Positions 9,243 to 20,720 of a stretch of DNA of 64,000 nt are shown here, one piece after another (positions within the stretch are counted from its first letter, which is position 1; every line of letters begins with the position of its first letter). Both the position numbers and the translations under genes were made by a program. A model generated the notes under the pieces. It was not told the origin of the DNA. It saw nothing but the letters and a program-made list of their open reading frames with translations, and did no database searches. Source of the DNA: Nectonema munidae (taxonomy: Eukaryota; Nematomorpha; Nectonematoida; Nectonematidae); contig JAUIRK010000945.1 in NCBI GenBank assembly GCA_030549495.1, forward strand, positions 1 through 64,000, written 5' to 3'.

Positions 9243-11165
9243 AGCCATATGGCTGAGGTGGGTGGGTGGGGATCCAAGCTGTAACAAGGAAGATGATAAC
9301 AAAATCCTTAAATAAAAAAGACGATTGGATCCTAGAGCCATATGGCTGAGGTGGGTGGGTGGGGATCCAAGCTGAAACAAGGAAGATGATAACAAAATCC
9401 TTACATAAAAAAGACGATTGGATCCTAGAGCCATATGGCTGAGGTGGGTGGGTGGGGATCCAAGCTGAAACAAGGAAGATGATAACAAAATCCTTACATA
9501 AAAAAGACGATTGGATCCTAGAGCCATATGGCTGAGGTGGGTGGGTGGGGATCCAAGCTGAAACAAGGAAGATGATAACAAAATCCTTATATAAAAAAGA
9601 CGATTGGATCCTAGAGCCATATGGCTGAGGTGGGTGGGTGGGGATCCAAGCTGAAACAAGGAAGATGATAACAAAATCCTTATATAAAAAAGACGATTGG
9701 ATCCTAGAGCCATATGGCTGAGGTGGGTGGGTGGGGATCCAAGCTGAAACAAGGAAGATGATAACAAAATCCTTATATAAAAAAGACGATTGGATCCTAG
9801 AGCCATATGGCTGAGGTGGGTGGGTGGGGATCCAAGCTGAAACAAGGAAGATGATAACAAAATCCTTATATAAAAAAGACGATTGGATCCTAGAGCCATA
9901 TGGCTGAGGTGGGTGGGTGGGGATCCAAGCTGAAACAAGGAAGATGATAACAAAATCCTTATATAAAAAAGACGATTGGATCCTAGAGCCATATGGCTGA
10001 GGTGGGTGGGTGGGGATCCAAGCTGAAACAAGGAAGATGATAACAAAATCCTTATATAAAAAAGACGATTGGATCCTAGAGCCATATGGCTGAGGTGGGT
10101 GGGTGGGGATCCAAGCTGAAACAAGGAAGATGATAACAAAATCCTTATATAAAAAAGACGATTGGATCCTAGAGCCTTATGGCTGAGGTGGGTGGGTGGG
10201 GATCCAAGCTGAAACAAGGAAGATGATAACAAAATCCTTATATAAAAAAGACGATTGGATCCTAGAGCCATATGGCTGAGGTGGGTGGGTGGGGATCCAA
10301 GCTGAAACAAGGAAGATGATAACAAAATCCTTATATAAAAAAGACGATTGGATCCTAGAGCCATATGGCTGAGGTGGGTGGGTGGGGATCCAAGCTGAAA
10401 CAAGGAAGATGATAACAAAATCCTTATATAAAAAAGACGATTGGATCCTAGAGCCATATGGCTGAGGTGGGTGGGTGGGGATCCAAGCTGAAACAAGGAA
10501 GATGATAACAAAATCCTTACATAAAAAAGACGATTGGATCCTAGAGCCATATGGCTGAGGTGGGTGGGTGGGGATCCAAGCTGAAACAAGGAAGATGATA
10601 ACAAAATCCTTATATAAAAAAGACGATTGGATCCTAGAGCCATATGGCTGAGGTGGGTGGGTGGGGATCCAAGCTGAAACAAGGAAGATGATAACAAAAT
10701 CCTTACATAAAAAAGACGATTGGATCCTAGAGCCATATGGCTGAGGCGGGTTGGTGGGGATCCAAGCTGAAACAAGGAAGATGATAACAAAATCCTTATA
10801 TAAAAAAGACGATTGGATCCTAGAGCCATATGGCTGAGGTGGGTGGGTTGGGATCCATCCTGAAACAAGGAAGATGATAACAAAATCCTTACATAAAAAA
10901 GACGATTGGATCCTAGAGCCTTATGGCTGAGGTGGGTGGGTGGGGATCCAAGCTGAAACAAGGAAGATGATAACAAAATCCTTATATAAAAAAGACGATT
11001 GGATCCTAGAGCCATATGGCTGAGGTGGGTGGGTTGGGATCCATCCTGAAACAAGGAAGATGATAACAAAATCCTTACATAAAAAAGACGATTGGATCCT
11101 AGAGCCATATGATTGATGTGGTTGGCGATCTAAGCTGAAACAAAGAAAATGATTTCAAAATGACG
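9186..11165 (+). repeat. 93-bp minisatellite, ~21 copies, derived from the gene's 3' end
   Basis: Monomers of 93 bp run head to tail with a few single-base variants (TACATA or TATATA, CATATGG or CTTATGG). The first monomer contains the last ~18 codons and stop of the upstream ORF plus its flank, so the array grew from that 3' end. Each monomer carries GGTGGGTGGGTGGGG, a potential G-quadruplex, and two GGATCC sites. Because 93 is divisible by three, the minus strand stays open for over 600 codons, but this is an effect of the period. The last copy, after ~11100, is degenerate. Confidence 0.95.
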
Positions 11166-11204
11166 AAAGAACTAAAAAGATGAATACTACACAAATAGCA
11201 ACCA

Positions 11205-11210
11205 AATAAA
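11205..11210 (+). terminator. Candidate polyadenylation signal AATAAA after the 93-bp array
   Basis: AATAAA occurs just beyond the array in the gene's orientation. If it is used, the whole array would lie in a ~2-kb 3' UTR of the repeat-protein mRNA. Such hexamers are frequent by chance in AT-rich DNA. Confidence 0.25.
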
Positions 11211-11499
11211 GAATTTAAAAAATCTAAAAAGACGTTAGAAAACAGGCAAAAACATATGTTAGATTCGAAAAACAAAATAAGGAGATAAATAATAATTAGT
11301 AATCGTAGCGAAACAGGCAACAATGAGTGTGAGATTTCTGGCTCACATGATACCCCCGCCTTTGCGCGGATAATGCCAATATGGGGGGACCTGTATTCCA
11401 GATAAAGTAATTTAAAATGTATTTATACATACACATACCTGCAGGTAGGCTTGGAATAAAAAACAAAAATCACATTCTCTGAAATACACATGTAAAATG

Positions 11500-11860
11500 C
11501 TGTTTATGACTGTTTTTGATTGATTTTCAAAAAAAATAAGCATAACGATGTTCTGTTGTTTATTTCGTTTGAAAATCAACCAATGACGATGTTCTGGTGT
11601 TTATTTCGTTTGAAAATCAACCAAAACCTGACAAAAGGAGAATCCTTAATTCAATAGAGGTAATATTTTTTGATGAAAATCAATCAAATTTTTTAGTATA
11701 AAGAAATTTAAAATAGCTACTTACATCAAAATTCTTTTTATCAACTATATTTATAACTAGCGGGTCCGGTGGTCGTTTCGATCTTAATTTACCAACACTC
11801 TACCAATGATCCTATGTTTCGAGGGAAGCGAGAAACTACCACGCGACCGGCTAGTAACAG
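11500..11860 (+). repeat. Dispersed composite repeat with a palindromic end
   Basis: Bases ~11500-11710 hold two near-copies of ACGATGTTCTG-TGTTTATTT followed by GAAAATCAACCAA. They match the reverse complement of ~53390-53545. Bases 11757-11857 form an imperfect hairpin (left CTAGCGGGTCCGGTGGTCG, right CGCGACCGGCTAG) around ATGATCCTATGTTTCGA. The same hairpin core stands at ~53320-53390 in opposite orientation, again next to the other part. The two parts therefore travel together as one non-autonomous element. Confidence 0.65.
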
Positions 11861-11869
11861 AATAAACAC

Positions 11870-11995
11870 ATAGTTAGTTAGTTAGTTTATTTTAATTTTA
11901 TTCAATTTTTCAGTCTTTTTCTTGATTTGCAAAAATACTAGGTGCTTGAAGTAAAATGCTGAACATTTTTATGCTTCGTTTTTGCAAGCCTGCAT
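11870..11995 (-). repeat. LINE 3'-end fragment with 4-bp repeat tail
   Basis: A (TTAG)n tail followed by TTTATTTTAATTTTATTC resembles the 3' end of the LINE at 2945. No coding part is present, so only the extreme 3' end was inserted. Confidence 0.45.
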
Positions 11996-13480
11996 ACTAA
12001 GTCTATATGAACTTATTTTCTAAGGTCAAACTATTTTTAAAATCGGAGTCGCAATAATTATCACGACTCCAACTTCTTCTCAAAAGGATCCAGACTCCCT
12101 CTCCACAACAATGAGCGTAATCAATGAAATCCTTTAAACTTGAACGTTTGTTTTCTCTATTTTCTACCCTCTCATATTTGTGCATTTCATAAATGATGAA
12201 TATTCATTCAAAGTATTTACATCTTCCACCAATCATATCCACTTATTTTTTAAGATTGTCAAATCAAATTTTCTCTTTGATAAAAGCACAAATGAAAAAT
12301 GATCTTGATTTTTGACCAATGGGGATTACTTAACAATTTTAGCTTTTGAATTGATACATTGTGATAAAACAAGTATCATATAAGAACATTAAAACAACAT
12401 CTATTCAAAAATGTAAGCAATTTTATAATCCATAGTTTGTGTACATGGACTGCGTTGAAAGAATCGGTGTTCATCGGAAAATTTTCCGACTTTCAAAGTA
12501 TTAAAAAATGATTTTTTCAATTTTTTATTAAAAATAAATTTATCGTTGTTTTTTTTGGTCAGTTTCTTTTTGAAATTAAATTACAGAAAGCTATGGATTA
12601 GCGAAGCAATTAACTAACAAACTAAATAAAAAGATTTTGTATTATGGGAGGATTTTAAAGCAACACCCTCGATTTATCCCTCTATAAAACGTTGAAGAAC
12701 ATAGATCACATGAAAGAAAAAATGAACTGGTTGTAATTCAAATGGGAAATGGATTTTATAAAAATGTGCCTAGTATTCGAAAAATATAAATTCAAAAGAT
12801 AGGAGATGAAGATAAAAAGTAGGTATATACTCAAAACTTTCTATGTCCACAAAAAATCAATTCGTATATTTAGTATAGTCAGTGCCTTTTTGTGTTTTAC
12901 GATGAGGTTGATGATGATGATGAAGATGATGAAGTTCCGATAATCTCGTGTCGTGTTAATTATAATGAAGATGATGTAGGTAGATAAAAATTGTTGATGA
13001 TGATGATGAATATTTGTTTCATCCCGTTACTAATCTCTCGAGTCTTGATGATGATGATGATGATCATAATAAGATAAGATCACACACAAGAAGCGCTCAC
13101 ATTATTATCGATCATATAAGGCTTGATTCATCCGTTTCAGTGAGTGTTCTTGAATTTTTTGAAAAGTTGCCTCAAAGGATATTATGATGAGATGAAGAAA
13201 GAAACTCTGGATCATCCACACTCTCCTCTCTTTTGTTTATCGCTTTTTCTGGTTGAGTCCTTGGTTTAGCTTTCTTTTGATTCATTTCTTCAAAAATATC
13301 ACTTCTTCCTCTCGTTCCCTCCTTCCCTCTATGATGCTTCCTCTTCCAATGTACCGTAAACAACTTGTTTAATTCCTTACCATATGTTTTACCTTATGTT
13401 TTGTCTGCTAAGAGAACATCACTGAATTTTGCGATTAAATTTTACTTATAATAAAAACTAACTTTTCACTAACCAGCTAT
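11996..13480. other. Gene-free stretch with (GAT)n-like microsatellite
   Basis: I see no exon. Bases ~12903-13063 are rich in interrupted GATGAT repeats. Short ORFs on the minus strand (12003-12185, 13172-13363) show no family likeness. Confidence 0.4.
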
Positions 13481-14060
13481 AAGTAAGTAAGTAAGTAAGT
13501 TTATTTAAATAAAATGAAAATATTAATAAGAATGAACAGAGATATAAGTAAATTTTATACTGAATTTTGATGAAAATATATGTATTCAAAAGAAATGAAG
13601 TGTGAAATCTAAAGGTTTATGCAAACCGCTGCAAGATTTCCAACATCAAGTATTATATTTTATATATTTGAAAAAAAAACAAACCAGAAAAGGTTATCTT
13701 GGACGTGAGCAAACAAAGCAACCTTTAAGGTTACACCCAGGAATTTCAGAGTACTTGGAAAGATACCATAGTTTTAAGATAGTTTTAAACTTCGGAACAG
13801 AACTTCCGCTTTCCCCTAACAACCATTTGTGGGTCTCATAAAAAGAGACAACTTTTAACCTTATTGATAGTTGAGAAGAACTGAGTCTGAACTTCTGTGT
13901 ATAGCTGACGAGTTCTTAAAAGAAACTAAATTTAACCTATGATTTCACCCTGCTTCTATTCTCTTTGCTATGTGTACTTGTATAAATCAAATTTGCAGTA
14001 CAATACTCCAGCATTAACTGTTTACTTACATCTGAACAGCGCCTTCACCATATGTTTACT
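13481..14060 (-). mobile_element. Probable LINE-derived remnant with (TAAG)n tail
   Basis: A clean five-unit GTAA/TAAG repeat at ~13484-13503 followed by TTTATTTAAATAAAA resembles the 3' tails of the other LINEs. The adjoining ~550 bp is less AT-rich. On the minus strand it gives a weak reverse-transcriptase-like stretch (a segment like KQLMLEYC near 14000). The coding likeness is weak and the assignment rests mainly on the tail. Confidence 0.3.
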
Positions 14061-14682
14061 AACTCAATTATATTGGAAGGGGATAAATTATTCTAAATAT
14101 AAATAAAAATATTTAAAAGAACAAAATAATCATTTTTAATTTTTTTATAATTATTTTTTATCAATATTATAAGCACTACTCCGTCATCAAGATCTGCATC
14201 AAAAGCGTCTTCGTTTTTTGAAGACCAAGTATAGTAATACCACTTGTTGAAGAACGAACTTTTTTCCAGCTAAAAGATATCTCTTTCTTATTTTAAGTTT
14301 TCATGTCAGTGTGAAAGTGTCAATCACATGATTTGCGCTTGGTGCCTGAAAATTGTCTACAAAATTATTCATTCAACTTTTTGATAAACTGTACTTTTTA
14401 TGCTAAATATGCAAACTGATTTCATTTCACACTCAAATTTGTAATTTGGGATGTAGGAATGTTCTGAAGTGTCTCAATCAAATTGTGATATCTCAAAAAT
14501 ATAAATGGTCAAATTTTTTCAAATCATTATAGAATAGTTTTACAATTAGGTACACATTTAATTATTTTAATTTTAAGCGTTCAATCGTGTTCTCTTTCAT
14601 TTTCCGCTTCCAAAAATGTTCACTTTTTGATTTAATAAAATACTTTCACTGCTTCAAGGGAGAACTTTTTGACTTCTAAAGG

Positions 14683-14818
14683 GGCGTGAGTATGGCTGGT
14701 TAGATTCCGGGTTCAATAACTCAAGGTCTTGGGTTCGATCCCGCATCAAGCCTGCTTTCCTCATAGTTCGATACAAGCGGCGAAATTTTGTGGCTTTTCG
14801 ATGAAACACCCTACGGTA
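14683..14818 (+). repeat. tRNA-derived SINE, copy 2
   Basis: A full-looking unit: GGGGCGTGAGTATGGCTGG start, A-box-like region, TCTTGGGTTCGATCCCGCAT containing the B-box, then CATAGTTCGATACAAGCGGC and a short tail. It cannot fold as a complete tRNA and recurs elsewhere in the window, so it is a SINE and not a tRNA gene. Confidence 0.85.
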
Positions 14819-17395
14819 CCATTACCATTCTAAATACCAGTGGTCTGGCAGGAGAAGCAATAGGGAAACGAAAACGCCTTAAAAACTACCATATGTATAA
14901 TTTTGAGATTTCATGATTTTCCATTTGTTCGATGGAAATTAACTTTAGAAAACGGTGAAAAAAATTCTTCAAGGTCTTGGCAAAAAAAAATTTTTTTTTC
15001 TCCTCAGCAAACGCAAAAATGATAATAAAGCTTCTCTTCTTTCTGCTGACGTTGATTGCCTTTGCGATGTTAGTGATTTTTTTTTAAAGTCTGGAAAAAC
15101 TTCTTTCACAAGATAATAATGTGAAGAGTTTGCGAGCATATACAACTCTTTGAATGAAACATTTAAATTAGCCTTTGCATATATCTTTTTCTCATTGTTT
15201 TCGTTTCTTAACTTTTTCATGTCCACCCTTTCTTTCCCATGATGCGCTTTTCTCCTCTGAATATTTTCAAGCATAGACTCAATATTTGTAATATAGAATT
15301 TTTGAATTGAAAAAAAATGATGCCCTCACGTGCACTGATGATGACATTTAAAGCAGTTTACCACATCATTCAACGTAAAATCACCCGCTTTTATTATTGG
15401 AGGCGCTTCAAAGGAATGAGGTGAGAAAAAATAGAAAAATTCAGAGAAGTGATAAAGCAAAGGAGAGATACGTGATAAAAGAGCGCCCAAAAAGTGCCTC
15501 AAAATTTTAATCAAAGACTTCAACAATAACTCAAAAACTAGCTAACAAATTGACCAAGCTTTGATTTGCCACTTCTTATCTCTTCTTTTAACCCATTCCA
15601 AAATTATCCCTAAAAACACCGTCCACGACTAATTTACGACACATACTAACAAAAACGCGTGTATCCTAAAATCCAGCCAAAAAGGATATAATAGACTTGT
15701 TTAAGCAGAAAAAAACGTAAAAAATCATCATATTTGATGACGAGAATACACACTCACTAGACACATTAAACCCCGATCCATTATAACTAGGACAATTTTA
15801 TCAAAATAGATTGACTTAACTCAAAAACTTTTTAGGAAATTGTAAATTTAAGCATTTTTTTAACAAAAATTATTAAAACATAAAAAGTTTATAAAGATGT
15901 ATTCTAGTAGAATGCGAAATATTGAAGAAAAAAAATTAGAAGCCAAGAGATAGACTTTTTAATAGGAAAAACGATGGCTCAACCGCCACATGGGTTTACC
16001 GGACATTTTTGTAGGAAGGAATATTTTTGCTTCTCAAAGGCATTATCATTTTTGCATCACCTCTCTTCCATTCTTGAGTCGATGTATTTTTTAATTTAGC
16101 CTTCATCATTTGTTTTTTTTATTATAAATTCTATAAGCATCATCATTTTTACCAAAGTTTTGGTCATAGAGATTTGTCCACTATATCCCAAATCACAGAA
16201 TAACATTATTTTAGGCTAAAAAGGTGTTACATTGAGTTAAAACTTTTTGAAGCTTTTTTTTACGTCTTCTAACGAGTAAACCTTCTTCGTTTTGAAGAGT
16301 GTTTGTTGATTCTTCCTTCATTACTTCACGTAGGCTGTCTCTGTTATAAATAGCTGCTTTGAATCAAGCTTTCAAAATGTCTTCTTCTCTTATTTTTTAA
16401 CTTTTTCATTTAACTTATCAGTTCATCAACCTCTTTGCAAAATATTCTTATTTTCATTACACACTTGTGCAGAACAGGTAACTTGGGAAGCTTAGCTTTT
16501 GGTAAGACAATTTCAACGTTTTTGCGGAAGTCACATCTTAAGAAGGAGCATCAGACCTACTTAATTACCCTACTCAGACCTACTTAATCAGACCAAGAAT
16601 TTAGTTTTGGATCAATTTACAGGATCCATATAGAAAAATTGAAAAAAAAATTTAATTAGTCAATGGCATAGAGTATTCATTGTATAAATTGACAAAACAC
16701 GGCCATGATGAAATAGAAAAGGTCGATTTGTTACATGGTAGAGAAAATCTCTTACCACAAATTAACAAGAGGTAAACTGCAACTTTATTTTAAATCTACA
16801 GTGAGAAAAATATTTTTAGCATCAAATTTAGCATGACCAATTTCCTATGCATGGATTAGTTTATTTTAAAATATTGAAAAATATTTTGACTTAATGAATC
16901 AGCAAAAGTTGGTTTATTAATTTAATTAATTAATACAATATTTAATTAAAAAAAAATTATATGCAGGTAGAATTTATCATCATTAGACAATGTCGCAATG
17001 CTAAACTATGAAGGTAACAACAGTCGTAGGATGAATTGCCTTTGTGATTTAAAAAGACGACTGCTTGATTTCCAGGTGATAACTGTCATGTGATTGATTG
17101 ACAGGTGATGAAAGTAGTGACGCCAATTAAACTCTCCACTTGTTGAAGTCTCTTGACCTCGAACTAGCATTTTTGCTTTTTCACCTTGGACTTTGATGAC
17201 CATGATTTTGAAGACTAATCGTTTGCTTTCTTTTTTCAATGTAAATTTATATATTGAAAGCAGACAATTTTCGCACACTGGCTATGAACATTCATTATTG
17301 CGACCATTTACTACCGAACTTCAGTAATTCCTATCCAATAAATTTCATTGGAAACTCCATGTTTTCAAACTATAATTATGGAAGTCTAAGCAGGG
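14819..17395. other. Gene-free stretch
   Basis: No exon with plausible splice sites was found. Minus-strand ORFs of 101 codons (14969-15274) and 66 codons (15326-15526) have mixed composition but no recognisable domain. Near 16550 there is a short direct repeat (CAGACCTACTTAAT twice). Confidence 0.4.
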
Positions 17396-17530
17396 TGACG
17401 TCATGTGTAAGGTTGGTTAGATATTCTGCGTTTCGCTAACTCAAGGTCTTGGGTTCGATCCCGCATCAAGCCTACTTTTCTCATAGTTTGGGTACAAGCC
17501 GTGCAATTGTGCCTTCTCAGCGAAAACACC
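17396..17530 (+). repeat. tRNA-derived SINE, copy 3
   Basis: The same unit as at 14683, with the B-box GGTTCGATCC and the body CTCATAGTTTGGGTACAAGC. It diverges somewhat in the 5' quarter. Confidence 0.8.
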
Positions 17531-18563
17531 CCACTCTACTTTTATCTTTACCTCTTTATGCATCTATAATTATGATATGATTATGATTTTACTGTATTTT
17601 ATTGAGTTTTATTGTTTTAACATTAGAACAATATTATTTTATCGGTTGCGGAAATCTGGAAAAATGACAAATTGTATTTACATTTTTGGTGAAATATCCT
17701 TTTAGTAAAATTTTTGTTCCCCCAAATCTCCGTTGGCCAAATGTCTTAGAATAATTAATTATTAGAGCCTAAAATGCCAATGACTGAAGAAAATATTTTT
17801 CTTTTTACACAAACTCCAACTCCTATTTACGTTCAGTTGCGAACTTCTCTCTTTACGCGATGCAGGATTAACTTGACAATTGAGGCTTTTGACCTTTGGG
17901 ACAGTTGCTAAAATAATTGTCAAATATTTTCTTCTTTTTGGAAAAAAGTCCGCAATTGACACCCACATATATTATGCTCAATCTTTCAATATTAATCTTT
18001 CTCTCTTCAGCTGTCTTTGTAAAATCACACTCATATTTATAGGCAAGAATCTTGATTTAGAAATAGTTGAATCAAAAAGTTATATTAGTTGAAGTAAAAA
18101 TAGATGCTAAAAATAAGGCACCTTTTTCGAGAAGTGGATATCCTACAGACAAAAGTAAGCGAGAACTTGGATCAATAAAACTTTACTCCCATTTCTAAAT
18201 CGATTTTATATTTCCAATACTTCAAGCTCAAAAGAAGAATCTTTAATTTGTGGTATTTTTGCTAAGATTTTGGGAAGCCGTGCTCTTAACCATTTGCTCT
18301 AAAAAGCACTTTCAGATTTCACGTTTCTTATCTAAGAACTTTTTTGAAGTACTTTGCGGGAAAATCTTTCATACCTGAGAGCACACTTTGACATCGAACA
18401 CCGTTTTAGGCCCTCCGAAATATATAACAAAAATATTATTATGTCACATTTGTGCCAGATTCATTTCCATATTTCCAGGTCTATCTTTTATGCCTGAATT
18501 TTTTCTTTAAAAATATCAACTTTTAGAGAAATCGTGTTGAACTTCACATCGCGCATCTAACAA
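17531..18563. other. Intergenic, 5' region of the membrane-protein gene
   Basis: AT-rich with no exon recognised. The last few hundred bases would hold the promoter and 5' UTR of the gene starting at 18564. I see no clear TATA box. Confidence 0.35.
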
Positions 18564-20120
18564 ATGGACAACAGCAAACTTCTAGGAAATCAAAGTAACG
18601 CCATTTGTTGATATTCTCTTTGCGCCCTTGGGACATTGCATTTTATTCATTGTTTTCAGGCCTCAGTGCGTATCCCTTTACCGATGATGTTGAAAATGAC
18701 ATTTACAAGTCAACGTATTCAATTAGGCAACTCAAGTAAGCATATCTTTTTTTTTTTACGTCTTTTTCATTTTTTTCATTCCAATAATCAGGTTTTTTTA
18801 TTTTTTATCCGATAGAGAATTTTAAGAAGCTTGATTGCTTCTATAGTTTTACGCTAAATTCAAGGATGGAATCATAAATCATCTACATGGATAAAATAAC
18901 TTTTTCAGATATATATTGAATACTTTTGATTTGAAATAAAAGGGACTGTCGTATTGATTATGCCCAGATTCGATTTCTTGGAGGTTTATAATTCAGTATT
19001 TCTCAACCAGGGGCTTCAATTTTAAGCATCAAATTTTTTCATTTTTTTCATTCCCAAAATTTTGAGGGCGGGAGGGGCGAACTTTTTTTTTCAATGAGAT
19101 AATTTTCAAAATTTATTATAAAAGAATAGATTGGAAAAAAATAGAAATCTTTATTTCTATATCAATTACAAATATAAAATCAGGTTAGTTATTGAATATG
19201 GAGCAGGTCCATTCGACGTTTAAATATCTTTTTAATGTTAGTAAATTGTCCACAGACAGAATCGTCTAGAATTATTGCTGAATAATTTATTATAATAAAG
19301 TTGTTATGACGCTTGGTTTCGATTTCACAAGGTATTTTAACGTTGGATGCACCGTCTATTTTCTTTGCTTATAGCTAGAGTTCGCTTCCAACGCTTGCTT
19401 TGCCGGCTAAAACTCTTTTAAAATCTGTTTAAACTTCTAAATGATAAACTATTCATATGGGCACATCAGTAGATAGATCTATACTTAAATTCATCCGCTT
19501 TAGTGTAGACTGGCTATTTGACCTTGCAATATATCTAAAGCCATTTCTGAGCGCCATAAATCTTAGAGAAATAATTCTTAGCACCAGTGACCTTGACATC
19601 TCATTTGAGAAAGGTCAGTGGAAAAAATTTTAATTTTTTAATTAATGAGCATTTTTAAATTCAAACCATTTTTATTTTTGCAAAGTGGATGGACATAACT
19701 CGAGTCTGATCCTCCAACTGAATATTGATAAGTTAAATTTTTTTTCCAAAAATAATTCAATTAGTTCAGCTAACGTATAATTTTGTCCTGAAATTACTTG
19801 ATCTCTTACCTAGAGAAGTGCAACCACCTATCATCAGAGACGAGAACATCAGAGTATGCACTTCGAAACTCTCTTCCGCCAGCATCTCCAGAAATCTTGA
19901 ACCGCTAACAACGATCAACATCAACGCAGATGAGAGGAAAGAAATGAAGCGGAAAGAAACGAAGCACCGCAAAAGAATCAAAACCTTCACATATGTTGCC
20001 TGCTTTCTTGTCTGCGCTGCTGCCTGCCTAATCTTCTTTTCCATCATCTTCACTCCATTTCAGAATAGAATAGGTGAGATTCAAGAACCTGTTATATTTC
20101 CCCATTTTAAAGAGTTTTAA
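18564..20120 (+). CDS. Uncharacterised type II single-pass membrane protein (three exons)
   Basis: I assembled this from splice signals. Exon 1, 18564-18594, starts at ATG three bases after an in-frame TAA. Exon 2 is 18660-18735 (TTTTCAG acceptor, GTAAGC donor) and exon 3 begins at 19814 (CTTACCTAG acceptor). Introns are 65 and 1078 bp and all codon phases match. The protein starts MDNSKLLGNQSLSAYPFTDD, with an acidic/polar N-terminal ~85 residues, a basic stretch (KRKETKHRKRIK), then one hydrophobic helix of ~24 residues (about 96-119). The positive charges before the helix predict N-terminus inside. At 20074 a GTGAGA donor may lead to further, unseen exons; if not used, the frame stops at 20120 with a tail of ~20 residues, about 138 residues in all. 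I do not recognise the family. Intron 2 contains a hAT-like fragment. Confidence 0.65.
18993..19155 (+). mobile_element. hAT-like element end in intron 2
   Basis: It starts CAGTATTTCTCAACCAGGGG, the typical form of a Charlie-type hAT terminus (CAGTGGTTCTCAACC). It continues into GGGCGAACTTTTTTT and TTATAAAAGAATAGATTG, which match the reverse complement of ~44310-44365. It is a short non-autonomous fragment with no coding sequence. Confidence 0.5.
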
Positions 20121-20246
20121 TAGTATAGATATATACTATAAGTATTATACCATATGTGTTCACTCCATAAAAGAATTTATATAAACATTACCTGTGTGTG
20201 CTCTTATAAAACTTTTATAACAGAGATTTTTTTTTGTTATATTAAA

Positions 20247-20400
20247 ACGCGTTAAGCGCCAGAATAATCAGACATTATGTAATGTAAAGCGGATTTTACT
20301 TTTGTAAAGTCCCCATATGTTGACTGTGTTCGATAAGCACTTATGTTTAGTCAGAGTAAGTTAACTTAATTAACCCATTATAACCCAACAAGGCTAAAAT
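20247..20400 (+). repeat. Short MITE-like element, copy 1
   Basis: It contains GCCAGAATAATCAGACA, ATGTAATGTAAAGC and TTTTGTAAAGTC, shared with 51985 and 62512. It is bordered by TTAA-rich sequence, so a TTAA-type MITE is likely. Confidence 0.55.
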
Positions 20401-20519
20401 TTGATAAAAAGAGTTAATTTTTAAAAACTAATTCTTTAATGTCTATCTAAATATACTGAAATTAAAAAATTCTCGTAGACATAAATTTGTGGGACTAATT
20501 GACGTCAACCGCGCATAGC

Positions 20520-20720
20520 CTCAAATTAAACAAGAGATTCTATTTCGGGTACGTCGGGAATCGAACCAAAAACTTTTGGAATGAAATTCCCGAAGTCTAG
20601 CCCCAACCGGCGTCCAAAGTAAGTTGCCGCAATGAACACTTCAAAATCACTTATCTGAATGCTCGAATTTATGCGTCGTAATTTTTTAGATTCTTTTAAT
20701 TCATATACTACTCGATTCAA
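20520..20720 (-). repeat. tRNA-like sequence, possible second SINE type
   Basis: On the minus strand there is a B-box (GGTTCGATTCCCGAC) preceded by GACGCCGGTTGGGGCTAGAC, which resembles an A-box region. The ends do not pair as an acceptor stem, so a functional tRNA is unlikely. Confidence 0.3.

Noticed and set aside
9219-11108. 629-codon minus-strand ORF with 31-residue repeats
   Set aside because: It exists only because the 93-bp period is a multiple of three with no stop in that frame; it has no start context and the satellite is derived from the plus-strand gene end.
9186-11165. CRISPR-like array
   Set aside because: Repeats are contiguous with no unique spacers, and the DNA is eukaryotic.
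14720-14770. tRNA gene
   Set aside because: B-box present but no acceptor-stem pairing, and the sequence recurs six times with a shared non-tRNA body, so it is a SINE.
14969-15526. Two neighbouring minus-strand ORFs (101 and 66 codons) as a gene
   Set aside because: No shared domain, no convincing splice sites and AT-driven composition.
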